Positions 46,821-57,673 of a stretch of 64,000 bases of DNA are shown here, piece after piece; the stretch's first letter is position 1, and each line of letters starts with the position of its first letter. The notes below the pieces were generated by a model. The model searched no databases, was not told the DNA's origin, and saw nothing but the letters and a program-made list of their open reading frames with translations. The translations under genes were made by a program, and so were the position numbers. The stretch lies in assembly GCA_002049455.2 (NCBI GenBank), contig KV918769.1, positions 248,001 to 312,000 of the forward strand, in the 5' to 3' direction. This stretch comes from Porphyra umbilicalis. Its lineage: Eukaryota; Rhodophyta; Bangiophyceae; Bangiales; Bangiaceae.

Positions 46821-47234
46821 CTACGCCCGCTCGCCACGGATGCGGCGAACAAGCTGAATGTCCTTCGTCATGACAGTCACACGCTTTCCGTGGATGGCGC
46901 ACAGTTGAGCGTCCTGGAAGAGGCCCACCGGGTAGGCCTCGGACGCCTCATGAAGCGCCAATACAGCTGAAGCCGAGAAGCGAGGAGAGCTGGTGTACTC
47001 CTGCGCAATCTCGCGCACCAGGCGCTGGAAGGGGAGCTTGCTGATAAGCAGCTCCCCAGACCGCTGGAATTTGCGGATGTCCCGCAGGCAGACCTTCCTA
47101 GGCCGGTAACGGCGCTTGACTGCGGCCTTGCCACCGGCCTTGGACTTGGTCGCCCGCCTGGCGGCGGCCCTGGCCAGAGAAGCCGGGGCCTTGCCGCCAG
47201 TGGACCGCCGCGCCGTCTGCTTCGTCCGCGCCAT
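46821..47234 (-). CDS. divergent histone H3 variant (Arg at the Lys9 position)
   Basis: Intronless, 137 codons (canonical 136), ATG at 47234, TAG at 46821-46823. The tail begins [16 protein letters not shown]: Lys4, Arg8, Ser10 and Lys14 are kept but position 9 is Arg. The ARKS motif of Lys27 is absent and one extra residue precedes RYRP. The fold is intact: [20 protein letters not shown], then [37 protein letters not shown] and [14 protein letters not shown]. The Lys56 position is Arg and the Lys79 position is Thr. Loop 1 has canonical length, so it is not a CENP-A type. No histone stem-loop is seen after the stop, suggesting a polyadenylated, replication-independent mRNA. The gene lies between two Harbinger genes. 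It should pack DNA in nucleosomes that cannot be methylated at K9 or K27. Confidence 0.93.
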   Translation of the reverse strand: MARTKQTARRSTGGKAPASLARAAARRATKSKAGGKAAVKRRYRPRKVCLRDIRKFQRSGELLISKLPFQRLVREIAQEYTSSPRFSASAVLALHEASEAYPVGLFQDAQLCAIHGKRVTVMTKDIQLVRRIRGERA

Positions 47235-48254
47235 GGCTGGCGGGGCGCAGGTGTGGTAGCCGCCACGGGTGGAGGAGGAGCGGGGGGGCAGGAGGAGGGG
47301 AGTTGAGGCGGGGTGAGGGGGGGGGCAGGTCCACGCCAGACAACAGTCAGCGCGGCCGGGCCAGGTCCCACCGACGGTGGAGGCTGGGGGCGCGGGGGGA
47401 AGGAAGGGGGGAAGGGTGCCGGGGGGGACAGGTCAACCCCAGAACACAGCCGGCGAGGCGGGGACAAGCCGCACCGCCAGTGGAGGTTGGCCGTGCGGGG
47501 ATGGGGAAGGGGACGGGCAGAAGGGACGATGCTGCCGGATGATGCCGAGAGGAGATGTCTGGGATGGGCTCCTCTGTATACCTGGAGTGGGTCTACCTGG
47601 GGTGCCGTGGGTGACGGTCACGGCCACTGCCCGGCAGAGACCACCTGGGCAGCACCAGAAAGCCCTCCGCGACTCAGGTTGGATGCATCAGTGGGGACAT
47701 TCCATCGCCTTTGTATTGGGCTCGCAGAGTCACCCGAATCCGCCGTCTCTATGACTGGGTTCAAGCGTGGACATGTACACTTGTTCTCATCTTCGTGAGT
47801 TCGTGTTCAATAAAGTGCGGAACGTATTGCAAGAGAAAGGAATGCATGTCCGAAGAACCGCGCCACCCGTACGCTGACGCCCTACTCAATGCGGGGTCGT
47901 TCACCACAGATCGCCCCATCTGATCGCCCCCCCAGGGAGCTATCTTCGGATGACAAACCGCCTCCCCCAAGCTCTGTGAGGGTCCCGCTGTCGCCGCCGT
48001 AGATCTCATTCGCAGCCATCCACTCGACGACGTCATAAAAACTGCGCGACAGCAACCAATGGGGTGTGCAGAAATGCTGTTAAACAACGACACGGTTAAG
48101 AGCTGCGCAGTGTCAGATGTATGCACGTGTTCTGGTTGGTTCTTCATAAGTGTACGTCGGGGACCGCGTGATTTTCTGTCGTTCGCCCTCCGTGGGCATT
48201 GAAACAGCGCCGCGACAACCAATGGAACGGCTTAGACATGTTGATCGAAATTGA
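47235..48254. other. no gene; H3 upstream region
   Basis: Two diverged tandem blocks (about 47325-47390 and 47425-47490, both ggtc...cagaacac/cagacaac...gtggagg) lie just upstream of the H3 gene and may be promoter elements. The rest shows no coding signal. Confidence 0.45.
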
Positions 48255-48391
48255 GTGGGCGGCGTCGCTGGCGGCCAACGGCGCCATGTGCGGCGAAGGC
48301 GACGGCAGCAGGTGCGGCGGCGGCTGCGCCGGCGGCTGCGACGGCGACAGCAGCGACGGCGGCGGGGGCGGCGGCGGCGGCGGCGGCGGGG

Positions 48392-48424
<33 letters not shown>

Positions 48425-48550
48425 GTTGCGGGGGCGGCGGCGGCGGCGGCGTTGGCCGTGGCGGTGGTGGCGGCGGTGGCGGCGGGGGCAGCGGCGGCGG
48501 CAGCGGCGGCGTTGGTCGTGGCGGTGGTGGCGGCGGTGGCGGCGGGGGCA

Positions 48551-48581
<31 letters not shown>

Positions 48582-49028
48582 CGGGGGCAGCGGCGGCGGC
48601 GGCGGCGGCGGCGACGACAGTGGCGGCCCGCTGCCGCTGCCTGCCACCACCGTGCCAACCCCCTCCGTGGCTGCCGCTGTGCAGCTGTCGCCTACCCTCC
48701 CGCCGCCGCACCTGCACTCGCCGATAACCTCGACGCCGCCCAAGCGCAGTGGGCGGCGTCGGTTGCGGTCAACGGCGGCGGAGGAAGGAACTGTTGCGGC
48801 GGCTGCACCGGCGGCTGCGAAGGCGGCAGCGGCGACGGCGACGGGGGCGGCGGCGGCGGCGGTGACGGTGGGGGCGGCGGCGGGGGCGGCGGCGGTGGCG
48901 GCGGCGGCGGTGGTGGGGGCGGCGGCGGTGGCGGCGGCGGGGGCGGGGGCGGCGGCGGGGGCGGCGGCGGGGGCGGCGGCGGCGGTGGCGGCGGCGGCGG
49001 TGGCGGCGGTGGCGGCGGCGGTGGCGGC
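48255..49028 (+). repeat. GGC-rich low-complexity region with a 494-bp duplication
   Basis: gtgggcggcgtcg begins at 48255 and again at 48749; each is followed by a ggcggctgc...ccggcggctgcga segment and then hundreds of bases of ggc, ggt and ggg triplets. Plus frames read Cys-Gly motifs (CGGGCAGGCDG, CCGGCTGGCEG) then poly-Gly. Frames differ between copies and there is no start, so I do not call a gene. Confidence 0.8.
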
Positions 49029-49335
49029 GGAGTCGGCGACCCACCGTCGTGCGCTGCGCGGCAACCGGCGCGGGAGCCGCGAGTGCCATCATGACCACGG
49101 GTTGCCACCGTGTGGAGGCCGCAGCGGGCAGGTGCGGGCGGCCCTCACGACGGCGACGACCGCGGCCGAGGTAACCGGGGGATCCCCCGCCGGACTCGTC
49201 CGCCAGTCACTCCAAGTTAGCGGCGCTGGGGGCCTCCCGCCGTTCAAACGATCGTAGCAAAGGTGTGTAGGAAAAAACTCCCTGCCCAGCGTGATAAAAA
49301 ACCTTTGTGTCTACTCTACTACGACCTACATCGCG
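49029..49335. other. no gene; 3' flank of the Harbinger transposase
   Basis: GC-rich spacer with no reading frame of note. Confidence 0.5.
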
Positions 49336-50922
49336 TCACCAAATGTACGGGGCAAGCAGTTCGCCTCGGTCGCGATAAGCGTCCGCGGTCAGGTCAGCTC
49401 GCAGGCGCTCGTTCTCCTGCACACTCTGCGTCTCATCCCAAGCATCAAAAATGGCAGCAATGCCAGCGGCAGGCGGGTGGGCGACGGGATTAGGAGCAGG
49501 GGGCGCGTTGCCGACGGCGTCAATGTTATCCATTGCCGCAGCGCCGCCGCCGACGCCACCGCCAGGTGCTGGAGCCCCGGCGGCAGCAATAACACCGCCG
49601 ACGCCACCGGGACTGCCGCCGCCAGGTGCAACTGCCCCAGCGGCAGCAATGCCGCCAGCTGGTGTCCCACCGCTCTGTCCTTCCCCACCATCTGACCCGC
49701 CGCCAGCATCGCCACGTACGCCACAGCTCGTCCCACCATCACCCCTCACCGCACGTCGACGGCGACTCAAAAAGTTTCTACGTCGACTCTCCACACACAT
49801 GTTATGCAGAATGCGAATGGCCTTGTAGGTCGTCACTAGCTGCGACACAGAGCGGTAGCGCCCAGGGTGGAGCGCAACGTGAAAGCGCTTCATCAATACG
49901 TCAAACAGCCGCTCCACGTCCTTTCGGATGGCCTCTTGGAGGCGGTTGAACGTCGTCTGCTCCTCGGTGGACGGCTTGGGGTGCGGCGACCGCAGAAAAG
50001 CGTAGCGCGGGTAAATCCCATCGACAAGGCAGTAGAGTAGCGTGCGGGTGCGGCCATTGATAGTAAAGGGCGTGCCGCGAGGCGGCCACCTGCCGCCAGT
50101 GACGTCCAGGTACAGCGGCGACTGCTGCATGACGTTGATGTCGTTCAGACTGCCGGGGGCCCCAACAAACAGGTGCCACACTCACAGGTCCTCGTCACAC
50201 ACAGCTTCTACGACGATTCCCCGCTTGCCCTTGCGACTCTGGTACGCCCCCGCCGTCCCCGTCGGGCACTGGTGCCACTCCAAGTGGCAGCAGTCGAGGG
50301 AGCCCATGCACCCCGGCATCCCTCGTTCCTTGTTGTGCTCCATAATGGTGTTGAGCTCGTCTTGGTTTGGTCGTCGCAGGTAGGTAGGTCCCCATCGCTT
50401 GACAATAAACTCCATCAGCAACTTGGTCGACTTGGCGATCACCGTCCGGGACAGGCGCACGTACTCGTCCGCTCTGTCGGCCGCCTCGCCGTACGCGATC
50501 ACGCGAAAGGCAGCCACTACCTTCTGCAGAGGATGCGCTTGCAGCTTGCCCGTCGCATTAATGCGTTGTTGGAAGAAAGGCTCGTCCTTAACAGCCAAAT
50601 AGATACGCCGAAAGACGGCGCGGGGGACACGGAACCGCGTCTCAAAGTCCCGGTCATCGTAGATAGGGAGCACACCGCCAACACCGAAGTAGTCACGCAA
50701 AATGGCGTTCACACCGGCCGATAAGTGGCGGCGCTTGTTGCCACGGCGCCCCGCGGTGGAGCCACGATAAAGCCACCGTCGCGCGATGCGCTTGGCGCGC
50801 GCGCGTCGGCGCACCGCCATGAGCACATTGACGTGCGCCTGCATCACAGCAGCAACGTCCGCGCCGTCGTCTTCGGCCAGCAGGGCGGCGGTGGCCGAGA
50901 CCTCCTCCTCCTGGACGTCCAT
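49336..50922 (-). pseudogene. Harbinger-type transposase (plant transposon protein family) with one in-frame stop
   Basis: From ATG 50922 (MDVQEEEVSATAALLAEDDG) the frame encodes a helical N-terminus, an HTH-like region (LQKVVAAFRVIAYGEAADRA), first catalytic Asp in GCMGSLDCCHLEW (about 50280-50310), second in YCLVDGIYPRY (about 50000-50030) and Glu in KDVERLFDVLMKRFHVAL (about 49880-49920). The tail is Gly/Ala-rich. One TGA at 50182-50184 falls in VCDEDL*VWHLFVGAPGSLND; relatives have Trp there, so TGG to TGA is the simple reading. Frame is the same on both sides. Length of about 528 codons includes an unusual C-terminal Gly-rich extension. The likely partner is the Myb/SANT-like gene at 45364-46596. 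Confidence 0.88.
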
Positions 50923-51902
50923 ACGAAAAGAAGGGACGCACACCACCGGACCCCGTGGGGGGCGGGGTGGGAATGGGGAAGAACAGCAGGGGCGCCTGGT
51001 GCGACGTGGAAATGGAGGAGGGGGGGAGGAGGAGGGACGAGCGGTGCGAGCAGCGCGCGTGCCCAGCGAGATCGAGGAGGGGGGGGGAGTGGGATGGAGC
51101 CCAGCCGTGAGAGCAGAGTGCGTGGCCGGCGCGATGGAGGAAAGGCCGCGTCGGCCGTGCTCACGGGTGTGGTGAGTGGACGAAAATCGGCGGCGGCGGG
51201 ATGGGGGTGCCGACGGCGGTGGCAATCAGCGGGCGGCCCGTGCCGTCCTCTGAATGGCGTGTCCGGCCGACCACTGCGGACACCCACCCCAGCCCACCCC
51301 CCCACTGCAGATGCACGCCGGGATGCCCCGCCACGACCCCCCCCAGGCAGCGCTCGTGCGGGCGCCCCCGGCCACTGATGCACGGTGGCTGGGCGGCCAC
51401 CCTCCTTCAAACGGTGCCGATCGCGGCCCCCGCCATCCAGGCGCGACCGTTCAGGCTGCAGAACCCCCTCAGGCTCCTGTCAGGGCGCCTCAATAGCTGT
51501 AGCACAGCGACCGGCCCAATCTCGCCCCTCCACGCGGCGCTGTCGACGGCCCGCGCCACCCTCGTGAAACGACCTCCCTCCACGAGGGCTCCCAGAGAGG
51601 CCCTCCGCAGGCGCAGCTCACCTGGGTTGACAGCCCCTCCCCTCTCAGATTGCTCTGTGAGCGATGCGTGGGAGCCACGCAGGCGCAAAAAGATCCAACG
51701 AGCTTCCCTCTGTGCATGCCGTGACCAAAATGTCTGGCGAGAGCCGTAAACCTGCTTTCGAGAGGAGTGGTCCAGATCGACAATTTCTAGTTTCTGAATG
51801 ACTGTGAAAAACCGGGGCTGATCGTGGGCCCACACGTTGCTCGCTTAAGCGTGCTATCTTCTATACTATTTCGAATCGGTCGACCAATGAGAGAGCATAG
51901 AA

Positions 51903-51982
51903 GAATGGGGTCGGCTTCGGACCGATCCCATTTCCGGTCGGGAATGGGGTCGGTCCGGCACGGGCCCCATTTCTGAAAGCAA
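51903..51982. repeat. pair of adjacent hairpins
   Basis: aatggggtcggcttcggacc gatcccatt folds with a 4-nt loop; 20 bp on, aatggggtcggtccggcacg ggccccatt folds similarly. Shared stems suggest a small duplicated inverted repeat. Confidence 0.6.
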
Positions 51983-52443
51983 CATATGCGTTGTACTTAC
52001 GTCATTTGATTTGGGCGAAATGATGCCTAAATGAGGTCGGAGACGTTGATGCGGGAGCGTTCCGGCCCCATTTCCTTAATAATGAGACACGCTTGCGCCA
52101 CGTTGCGCCACGTTTCGCAAATATGACTTGGGGCCGACGTTGCAGGGTTTGCTCTGAGGAGTCCTCGATTTTAGGCTGTCGTACAGAAACGGCGACGGAG
52201 AGGCGGTCATCTGCCACAGGGCAGCTTAGGGGGCGAACTGGTCATTCGGACTAGGCTGGGGGGCGTGGGGCGTTGCCGACGAAGGGGGCATATGTGGCCC
52301 GACTCGACTGTGGCGCTGCTTTCGGCTGCAGCCAGCAGCAGGCGACGGACTCGATTGTCCATCACACCTGTCGAAATGAAATTGACTGTTTCCAAGTTCG
52401 CACTTGAAATCGTTCGAGGTGATCAGCACGCCGCAAGGTCGAT

Positions 52444-52501
52444 GTGATCACGTGAAGCAACGTCGGACAGTTTTTTTCCGTCGTTGCTTCTTGTGATCAC
52501 A
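52444..52501. repeat. hairpin with 23-bp arms
   Basis: tgtgatcacgtgaagcaacg tcgg pairs with the reverse complement of ccgtcgttgcttcttgtgat caca, with a T-rich loop. It overlaps a second palindrome gtgatcacatgtgatcac (52492-52509). Confidence 0.75.
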
Positions 52502-53053
52502 TGTGATCACATTGTTTCGCGTTGCAGCCAATAGCTCGCCGCCCCACATCGTCACATGAAACGTCACACGAACGACCTGTACTTATGTACCGTCACAAAA
52601 GTCAGATGTAGTTGTGACTATGTCTTAGTGAATCATACACGTTACGTTTCAAATATGTCTACCACATTCGGTGCCCGCGATGCGAAGGAGTGGGCGAAAA
52701 ACAATGAATTGATCGCTTTCGAAAAGCCGCGCCCCGGTGGTTCAGTTCAACGCTAGCCATACGTGCCCCGCGCTGGAACGGCAGTCAACTGTCCCCATGT
52801 AGGGCGCCCTGCGCTGGGACGGCGCTCATCGTTGACGACAGCCCACTGCTCGTCGCTGCCCCCATCGTGACGCCCATCCTCTTCGCTCTTTTGATCACCC
52901 ACCTTAGAGTACGGGCGCGCATATTCAACCGGCCACGTCCAATGGCCAGCGGCTCAGCAGCAGCGGTGGCCACCGTGCCGGCTGCCACCTCCGGGACATC
53001 TAGCGACAGAAGCGCAGGTATGCTGGACATAATCCCTTCCATTTGGGCGTAGC

Positions 53054-54229
53054 GTGTGTGTGTCAACGCTTCTCGGTGGACTCATCGCGTGGCGCTCATC
53101 GAACAGCCCTTGGCGACACGATTCTAACGGACAGCTCCGATCTGTTGTTGAGTTGGAAATGGGGTTCGTGGCATGGACGATTGAGCTACTTGTAGGATCC
53201 CCGGCGGAGCGCGATATCACCCGCTCCCCGCTTAATCTATCGCCCAAGGAGGCAGTTGCTGAGCGCCCCGGACGGGCCAACGCGACGTGCTGGGCCTGTG
53301 GCTACAAAAGGACGACAGAGCACGGCAAAACCCACTTCTTTCCCAACTGCACAGTGGTGGTTGGTACCGTGCAGTGCGTTGCCGCTTTGCCGAAAGGGAA
53401 CGAGTTCTACACGGGAGCCAAATGTAGCGCTCTGAAGTGGCCGTGCAAAGATCCGTAAGTACTGCGCTTCTCTTTCTGTAAGCAGCCCACGACAAGGTTC
53501 CGCTGCTTGCTTTTGGGTTGCCGTATATCACGCGTGTTGCTTGTTTCTGCAGACACGAGCTGACAAGCACGCTCCACACCAGTTTCATCGCTTTTCTCGC
53601 TTACCACACATTGCGGTTTCTGTTTGCGCTTCTCAGGTGCACAAAGTGTCTGAATCTCGGGCACACGCCCCTGACGATTGCGCTGAGCCCCCTTCTCTTC
53701 CAGCGAGAAATCACGCAGAACGGCGTTATCTTCAAATACGAAACAAGAAGAAGCTGTTTGGCCAGTTTTGTGTTTGCAGCCGGTCGGGCCAGGCGCTGTT
53801 TGAGTCGCAGCGGCGGCAGGCCCTGGAAGACTACCAGAGGGCGGACGACACCCGCCAGGCTCACACGGCGCGCCGGCAGTCTCTTGTGGCCAACTTCGTT
53901 GGACGACCAATTCCGCTCCGGCGGCTGTGGACACCCTTTTTGCTGTCGGCTCCGACGCAGCGGCGTTTTCGCCCATCAACGTTGACGCCACGCGTGAGCA
54001 GGCGAGGTGTGCCGACGCTGGCCTGAGCGCGTCCGCCAGCGCTTTCGCTGGGGCCCTCACGGCGACGCTTGGCGGGCCCAGCGGCGTCACCACCGACGAT
54101 GCCCTAGAGGACGCTCTGCCGATTCTGAGCGGTTATCGGGCCGCAGCGGAAAAGCACGCCGCTACTCGTCTGCGCGATTCTGCGCGAGCGCTGCTGGCAC
54201 CCTCGGGATGCATTCGCCTATACGTTTAG
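53054..54229 (+). CDS. Cys-rich spliced gene, incompletely resolved
   Basis: The first clear exon (open 53054-53454) contains CWACGYKRTTEHGKTHFFPN then C, a later CSALKWPC, and ends at GTAAGT (53455). An acceptor ending CTTCTCAG at 53636 continues in phase as CTKCLNLGHTP. The C-x2-C, later C and C-x2-C-x4-H order resembles the gene at 3118-4494. Beyond, protein-like segments in two other frames (LFGQFCVCSRSGQALFESQR; DTLFAVGSDAAAFSPINVDA, ending 54229) imply further small introns that I cannot place. Start unknown. No function assigned. Confidence 0.35.
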
Positions 54230-55137
54230 CTTGTCTGTCGGCTTGCTTGTACTCTTCACTTGCTTCTTTTTCATTCCTTTGGTCCACTGGGGAGCCGGGT
54301 GTGGCTATTTATCGACTTTGGTGCCTCGTGATCAAGCTTGCGACCACGACACTGACTTGACATGTACTTGCAATGCCGCAAGGCTTCCCTGCGATTAGCG
54401 GTCTGTCCTTGGTGCGCTTGAAAATTTCCCCCCTGTCTCGGTGACAGCTGCGATGAGAGCGCGCCCGGCTCTGGTACCACGGACAAGGATGACGTTATTG
54501 AAGTAACGCCTAGTCCCGTAGACCCGCCTGCGCGGAGGGCTGGGTCCTTACCGATGACCCCCGCGACAGCGCTTACCCACCACATATATGGAGATGAGAC
54601 TGGAGAGGAGAGCGGGAACTTTCTGAGCACGGTGGGGGAGGGCGCGACGGCGTATGGAGTTCGTGGCTCTACTGTATCTGGGACGGCTGGTGTTGACACG
54701 CTCGTGGCGCATCGATTCTTCTTCTTTGCAAATGAGGATAAGACATTGGCCTCTCATCAGGCCAGCTGCCGCGACAGGCTGCAGTCGGTGCCCTAGTCTC
54801 TGGGCCTTGGTTGCTCGTTTGTACCCGTGTGAGTGTGTCTTCTATTATATATAAATTAGATGCAATAAGTATGTAATACTTGTGGCTGTTTCTGCATAAA
54901 CTGCTTTGCTCTTTTTGGCTCCCTGAATATGACAGCGGAGGTTCTCCAGTGGGCGTCACAGATGAGGCGTAAAGTCAGAGCAACCGCGCTACGGAGCGAT
55001 GAGGACCAGCAACGACAAAGTTGATGGGTGCGGTTCACTCCATCCTCATCTTGACTGTTTTCCTATTGCAAAAAGGACGGTGGACTAAGATGGGAGCACC
55101 GGCCGGTGCGCTGCGCCAATTTGCGCTGTCTCACATC
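54230..55137. other. no gene recognised
   Basis: Contains an AT-rich patch (tattatatataaattag, 54843-54860). Reading frames are short and without motifs. Confidence 0.5.
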
Positions 55138-55542
55138 TGTTGGAAGCCGCGTCGTCAGTCCTTCTGAGGCACAGTGTTGCATTCGGCAGGGGCTAAGTCC
55201 AGCACTTATGCCCCTGCCGGGACTTGCGCCCGTCTCTCCGTACTTCGGATTACGGCCTGTGGGACGGCTGTCCCTCCCTAAGTAGCCCCCCTATTCGGGC
55301 CAGGGGTTACTCGTACGTCTCTCCTTTTCGTCTGTTTTCGTCTTGTTATTACGGCGCCGGCCTTGCCCTGCGCCGCCCCGTCTTGCTCGCCATCTAAATC
55401 TTGGCGTCCCTCTCGAGTCCTAGCCTTTGAGCGCCTTTGCGCCGTCTAGGTCCTCTCGGTAGGTTGACCCTTTAGGTCCTTCTCTTTTGTACTGTCAGTG
55501 TGGTTCTAGGGTATTTGTTCGCGCCTTCTTTGTTGCCACACT
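55138..55542 (+). repeat. putative 5' LTR
   Basis: About 405 bp beginning TGTTGGAAGCC and ending TTGCCACA, directly before the gag leader, where an LTR is expected. No second copy is in the window, so the boundaries rest on TG...CA ends and position alone. Confidence 0.45.
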
Positions 55543-55781
55543 TGGTGGAGCAGCAGGGGAGAGGGCGTCGTCCCTTTCGAGGGACGCCTCTTCTCTCGCG
55601 AGCCCCGGCGACAACGGTGCGGACGCCCCTGACGGTTCACGTGACGTGACCACTTTGTGGTCCCGGTCACCCGGCGGCTGTTGTTGCAGGCCGGGGGAGT
55701 CGCTCGACGGTGCCCGACGGGCCGTGGTGCCGTCGTGTCCGGGTTTGTGCTATCTCGAGACAAGAAGCCAACCTATTTCCG

Positions 55782-57665
55782 ATGGCAAGCGGGGGTGCCG
55801 ATCCCCCGCGCTTTGCCCCCCCTCATGATACGGGCGCTGACGCTCGGCGTACCCACGACGGGTCAGCCCCTGCGACTACGACTCCCCCTCTTCCCCACGA
55901 TACCTCTGGTCTCCCCGATCCAACCGCAGCGGCTCCCGCTTCGGGCGGCTCGGGCGCTTCCCTCGGCGATACTAGTCGTCGCGCGGAGCAATCGGCGGTC
56001 GCCGAGTTAACAACGCTCGTGCGTACGTTGGCCGCGTCCGTCCGAGAGCTACGCGCCGACGTGACAACGTTGCGCGACCCAACTGGGACGTTGCCGATGT
56101 CGACCGCCAGTGGACCCCGGCCCACTGACCCAACACCGGCAAACTCCCCGGCCCCGCGCGACCGGCCCCTGTCGCGCAGGTCCGCTGCCTCAACGTCGCC
56201 GTTGGCCTCGCGGAGCGCGGGCGTACGATCGGATCCCGACGCCCGCTCTTCGCGGTCTGCCGATGACGACGAACCGCCCCGATACCCCAGCATCAGCAGC
56301 AGCAGTGACAGCACCGGCCCCGCGCGCCACCGCGCTCGCTCGCGGCGCCGCACCCGCACGCGGGTCACCGGTCGGACAGCTTCGACGCCAATGGCGGTCA
56401 TCCCCTGGCCGCTCCCCTTAACGTCCAAGCATGGCCCGTTCTCGTCGCTGCTCAACTTCCGCCGCTACCTCGTCCGCAATGCGGATCCGACGTATGGCCG
56501 GTCGAAAGCAAGCCAACTCCGCAGGCGCCATCGCCTGCTGGACGGTCCGTTCCACGGCGTCACGCTCTTCGATGGCTCGGATCCGCTGGCCGTCCTGGCG
56601 CTCCTCACTCGCTTCCGCACAGCCGCGGACGAAATGGATGTCACTCTGGGCGAGGCCCCGTACCTCCTCACCTACCGCATTGGCGGTGAGGCCAAGGACG
56701 ACTTCGTCCAGGAAACGAATGGCCCACACGGCAGCGCCATCGGTACCAGTTTCCCGCACACGATCAACTATCTGTTGACCCGCTATGCACCCGAGGACGC
56801 CCTGCACACCGCCGAAATGGCCCTCCGTACCGCGGAGCAGCGCCAAGACGAAGGCGAGCGCGCTTTCTATCAGCGGTTGATGCGGCTCGGCCGACAGCTC
56901 ATGGGTATGTACGACCCGGGGCAGCTACGGTACCTGTTCCTGAAGGGGCTCCACCCCTCGGTACGTGCCCAAGCCGAGCTGGCCGACCGCACATGCGCCA
57001 CCTTCGACGAACTCGTGGCGCTTTCGCAGAAGATCGGCGATGGGCTCCGCTCGGTCAAGGTCACCACCGGCAAATCCGACCGGTACGCCAAGGCCAAGAG
57101 CGTCCTGCAGCTGGGCTCCGGGAGCGGAGCAAAAGCCGAACCGGTCCTCTGGGCGGCGCCACCAGCGACGACGTCGGAGGCCACGCCGCCACAGAGCCGG
57201 AACCCCATGGGTCGGCCTCTACCGCAGCAGCCGTTCCAGGCATTCAACCCTACGCCACCGGCGGCCCGGACGCCGTCGGCCAGAACGGCAACCCTATGGT
57301 CTCCCCGACCGGGCGGTCCGGCGGGACGGCCGGCTCTGGTCCACCTGAGCCAGGTGCAGTGGCACCGCTGCCGCGGTTTCGGTCACTACGCCCGCGTATG
57401 TCCTTCGCCCGACCGGGCGATGGGGACAGGTGCGCCGCCTGCGGCCGCCCCGGGACCCCCTGGCGCGGCCTGTCCTGCCTTACGCCCAAGTCGTTTGCAA
57501 TACGCGATGGCCGCCATCGCCGGGGACCCCTGGGGTGATCCGCTGGTGCCGGGCGACACCGGCTCCCTCAGCGGAGACAAGACGGTCGGCGCCTCGCCCG
57601 GGGATCCGCAACCGGATCCGAGTCCAACGGTGGACCCGCCTGCCCCTGCCGGGCCGGGAAACTAA
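55782..57665 (+). CDS. gag: gag of the chromovirus
   Basis: About 627 residues from MASGGADPP. A disordered Pro/Ser/Arg-rich first third with a short coiled coil leads to a retrotransposon gag core (FDGSDPLAVLALLTRFRTAA; QRQDEGERAFYQRLMRLGRQ; LRYLFLKGLHPSVRAQ). A nucleocapsid-like region with a zinc-knuckle-like motif (HRCRGFGHYARVC) lies near 57370. Looks whole. The protease/RT region begins a few bases after its stop. Confidence 0.85.
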   Translation: MASGGADPPRFAPPHDTGADARRTHDGSAPATTTPPLPHDTSGLPDPTAAAPASGGSGASLGDTSRRAEQSAVAELTTLVRTLAASVRELRADVTTLRDPTGTLPMSTASGPRPTDPTPANSPAPRDRPLSRRSAASTSPLASRSAGVRSDPDARSSRSADDDEPPRYPSISSSSDSTGPARHRARSRRRTRTRVTGRTASTPMAVIPWPLPLTSKHGPFSSLLNFRRYLVRNADPTYGRSKASQLRRRHRLLDGPFHGVTLFDGSDPLAVLALLTRFRTAADEMDVTLGEAPYLLTYRIGGEAKDDFVQETNGPHGSAIGTSFPHTINYLLTRYAPEDALHTAEMALRTAEQRQDEGERAFYQRLMRLGRQLMGMYDPGQLRYLFLKGLHPSVRAQAELADRTCATFDELVALSQKIGDGLRSVKVTTGKSDRYAKAKSVLQLGSGSGAKAEPVLWAAPPATTSEATPPQSRNPMGRPLPQQPFQAFNPTPPAARTPSARTATLWSPRPGGPAGRPALVHLSQVQWHRCRGFGHYARVCPSPDRAMGTGAPPAAAPGPPGAACPALRPSRLQYAMAAIAGDPWGDPLVPGDTGSLSGDKTVGASPGDPQPDPSPTVDPPAPAGPGN

Positions 57666-57673
57666 CACGGGGC

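Larger units (their letters stand above)
50923..53053. other. no confident gene; inverted repeats
   Basis: Upstream flank of the transposase, then AT-richer DNA. Two adjacent hairpins (51903-51933, 51952-51982, both aatggggtcgg stems) and one at 52444-52501 are present. A short frame from 52654 (MSTTFGARDAKEWAKNNELI, 33 codons) is protein-like and could be a first exon of the next gene, but no donor site follows. Confidence 0.4.

Noticed and set aside
46821-47234. Centromeric H3 (CENP-A)
   Set aside because: Loop 1 between the first helices has canonical length and the tail begins ARTKQTAR, as in ordinary H3; the nearby satellite array alone does not justify a centromere claim.
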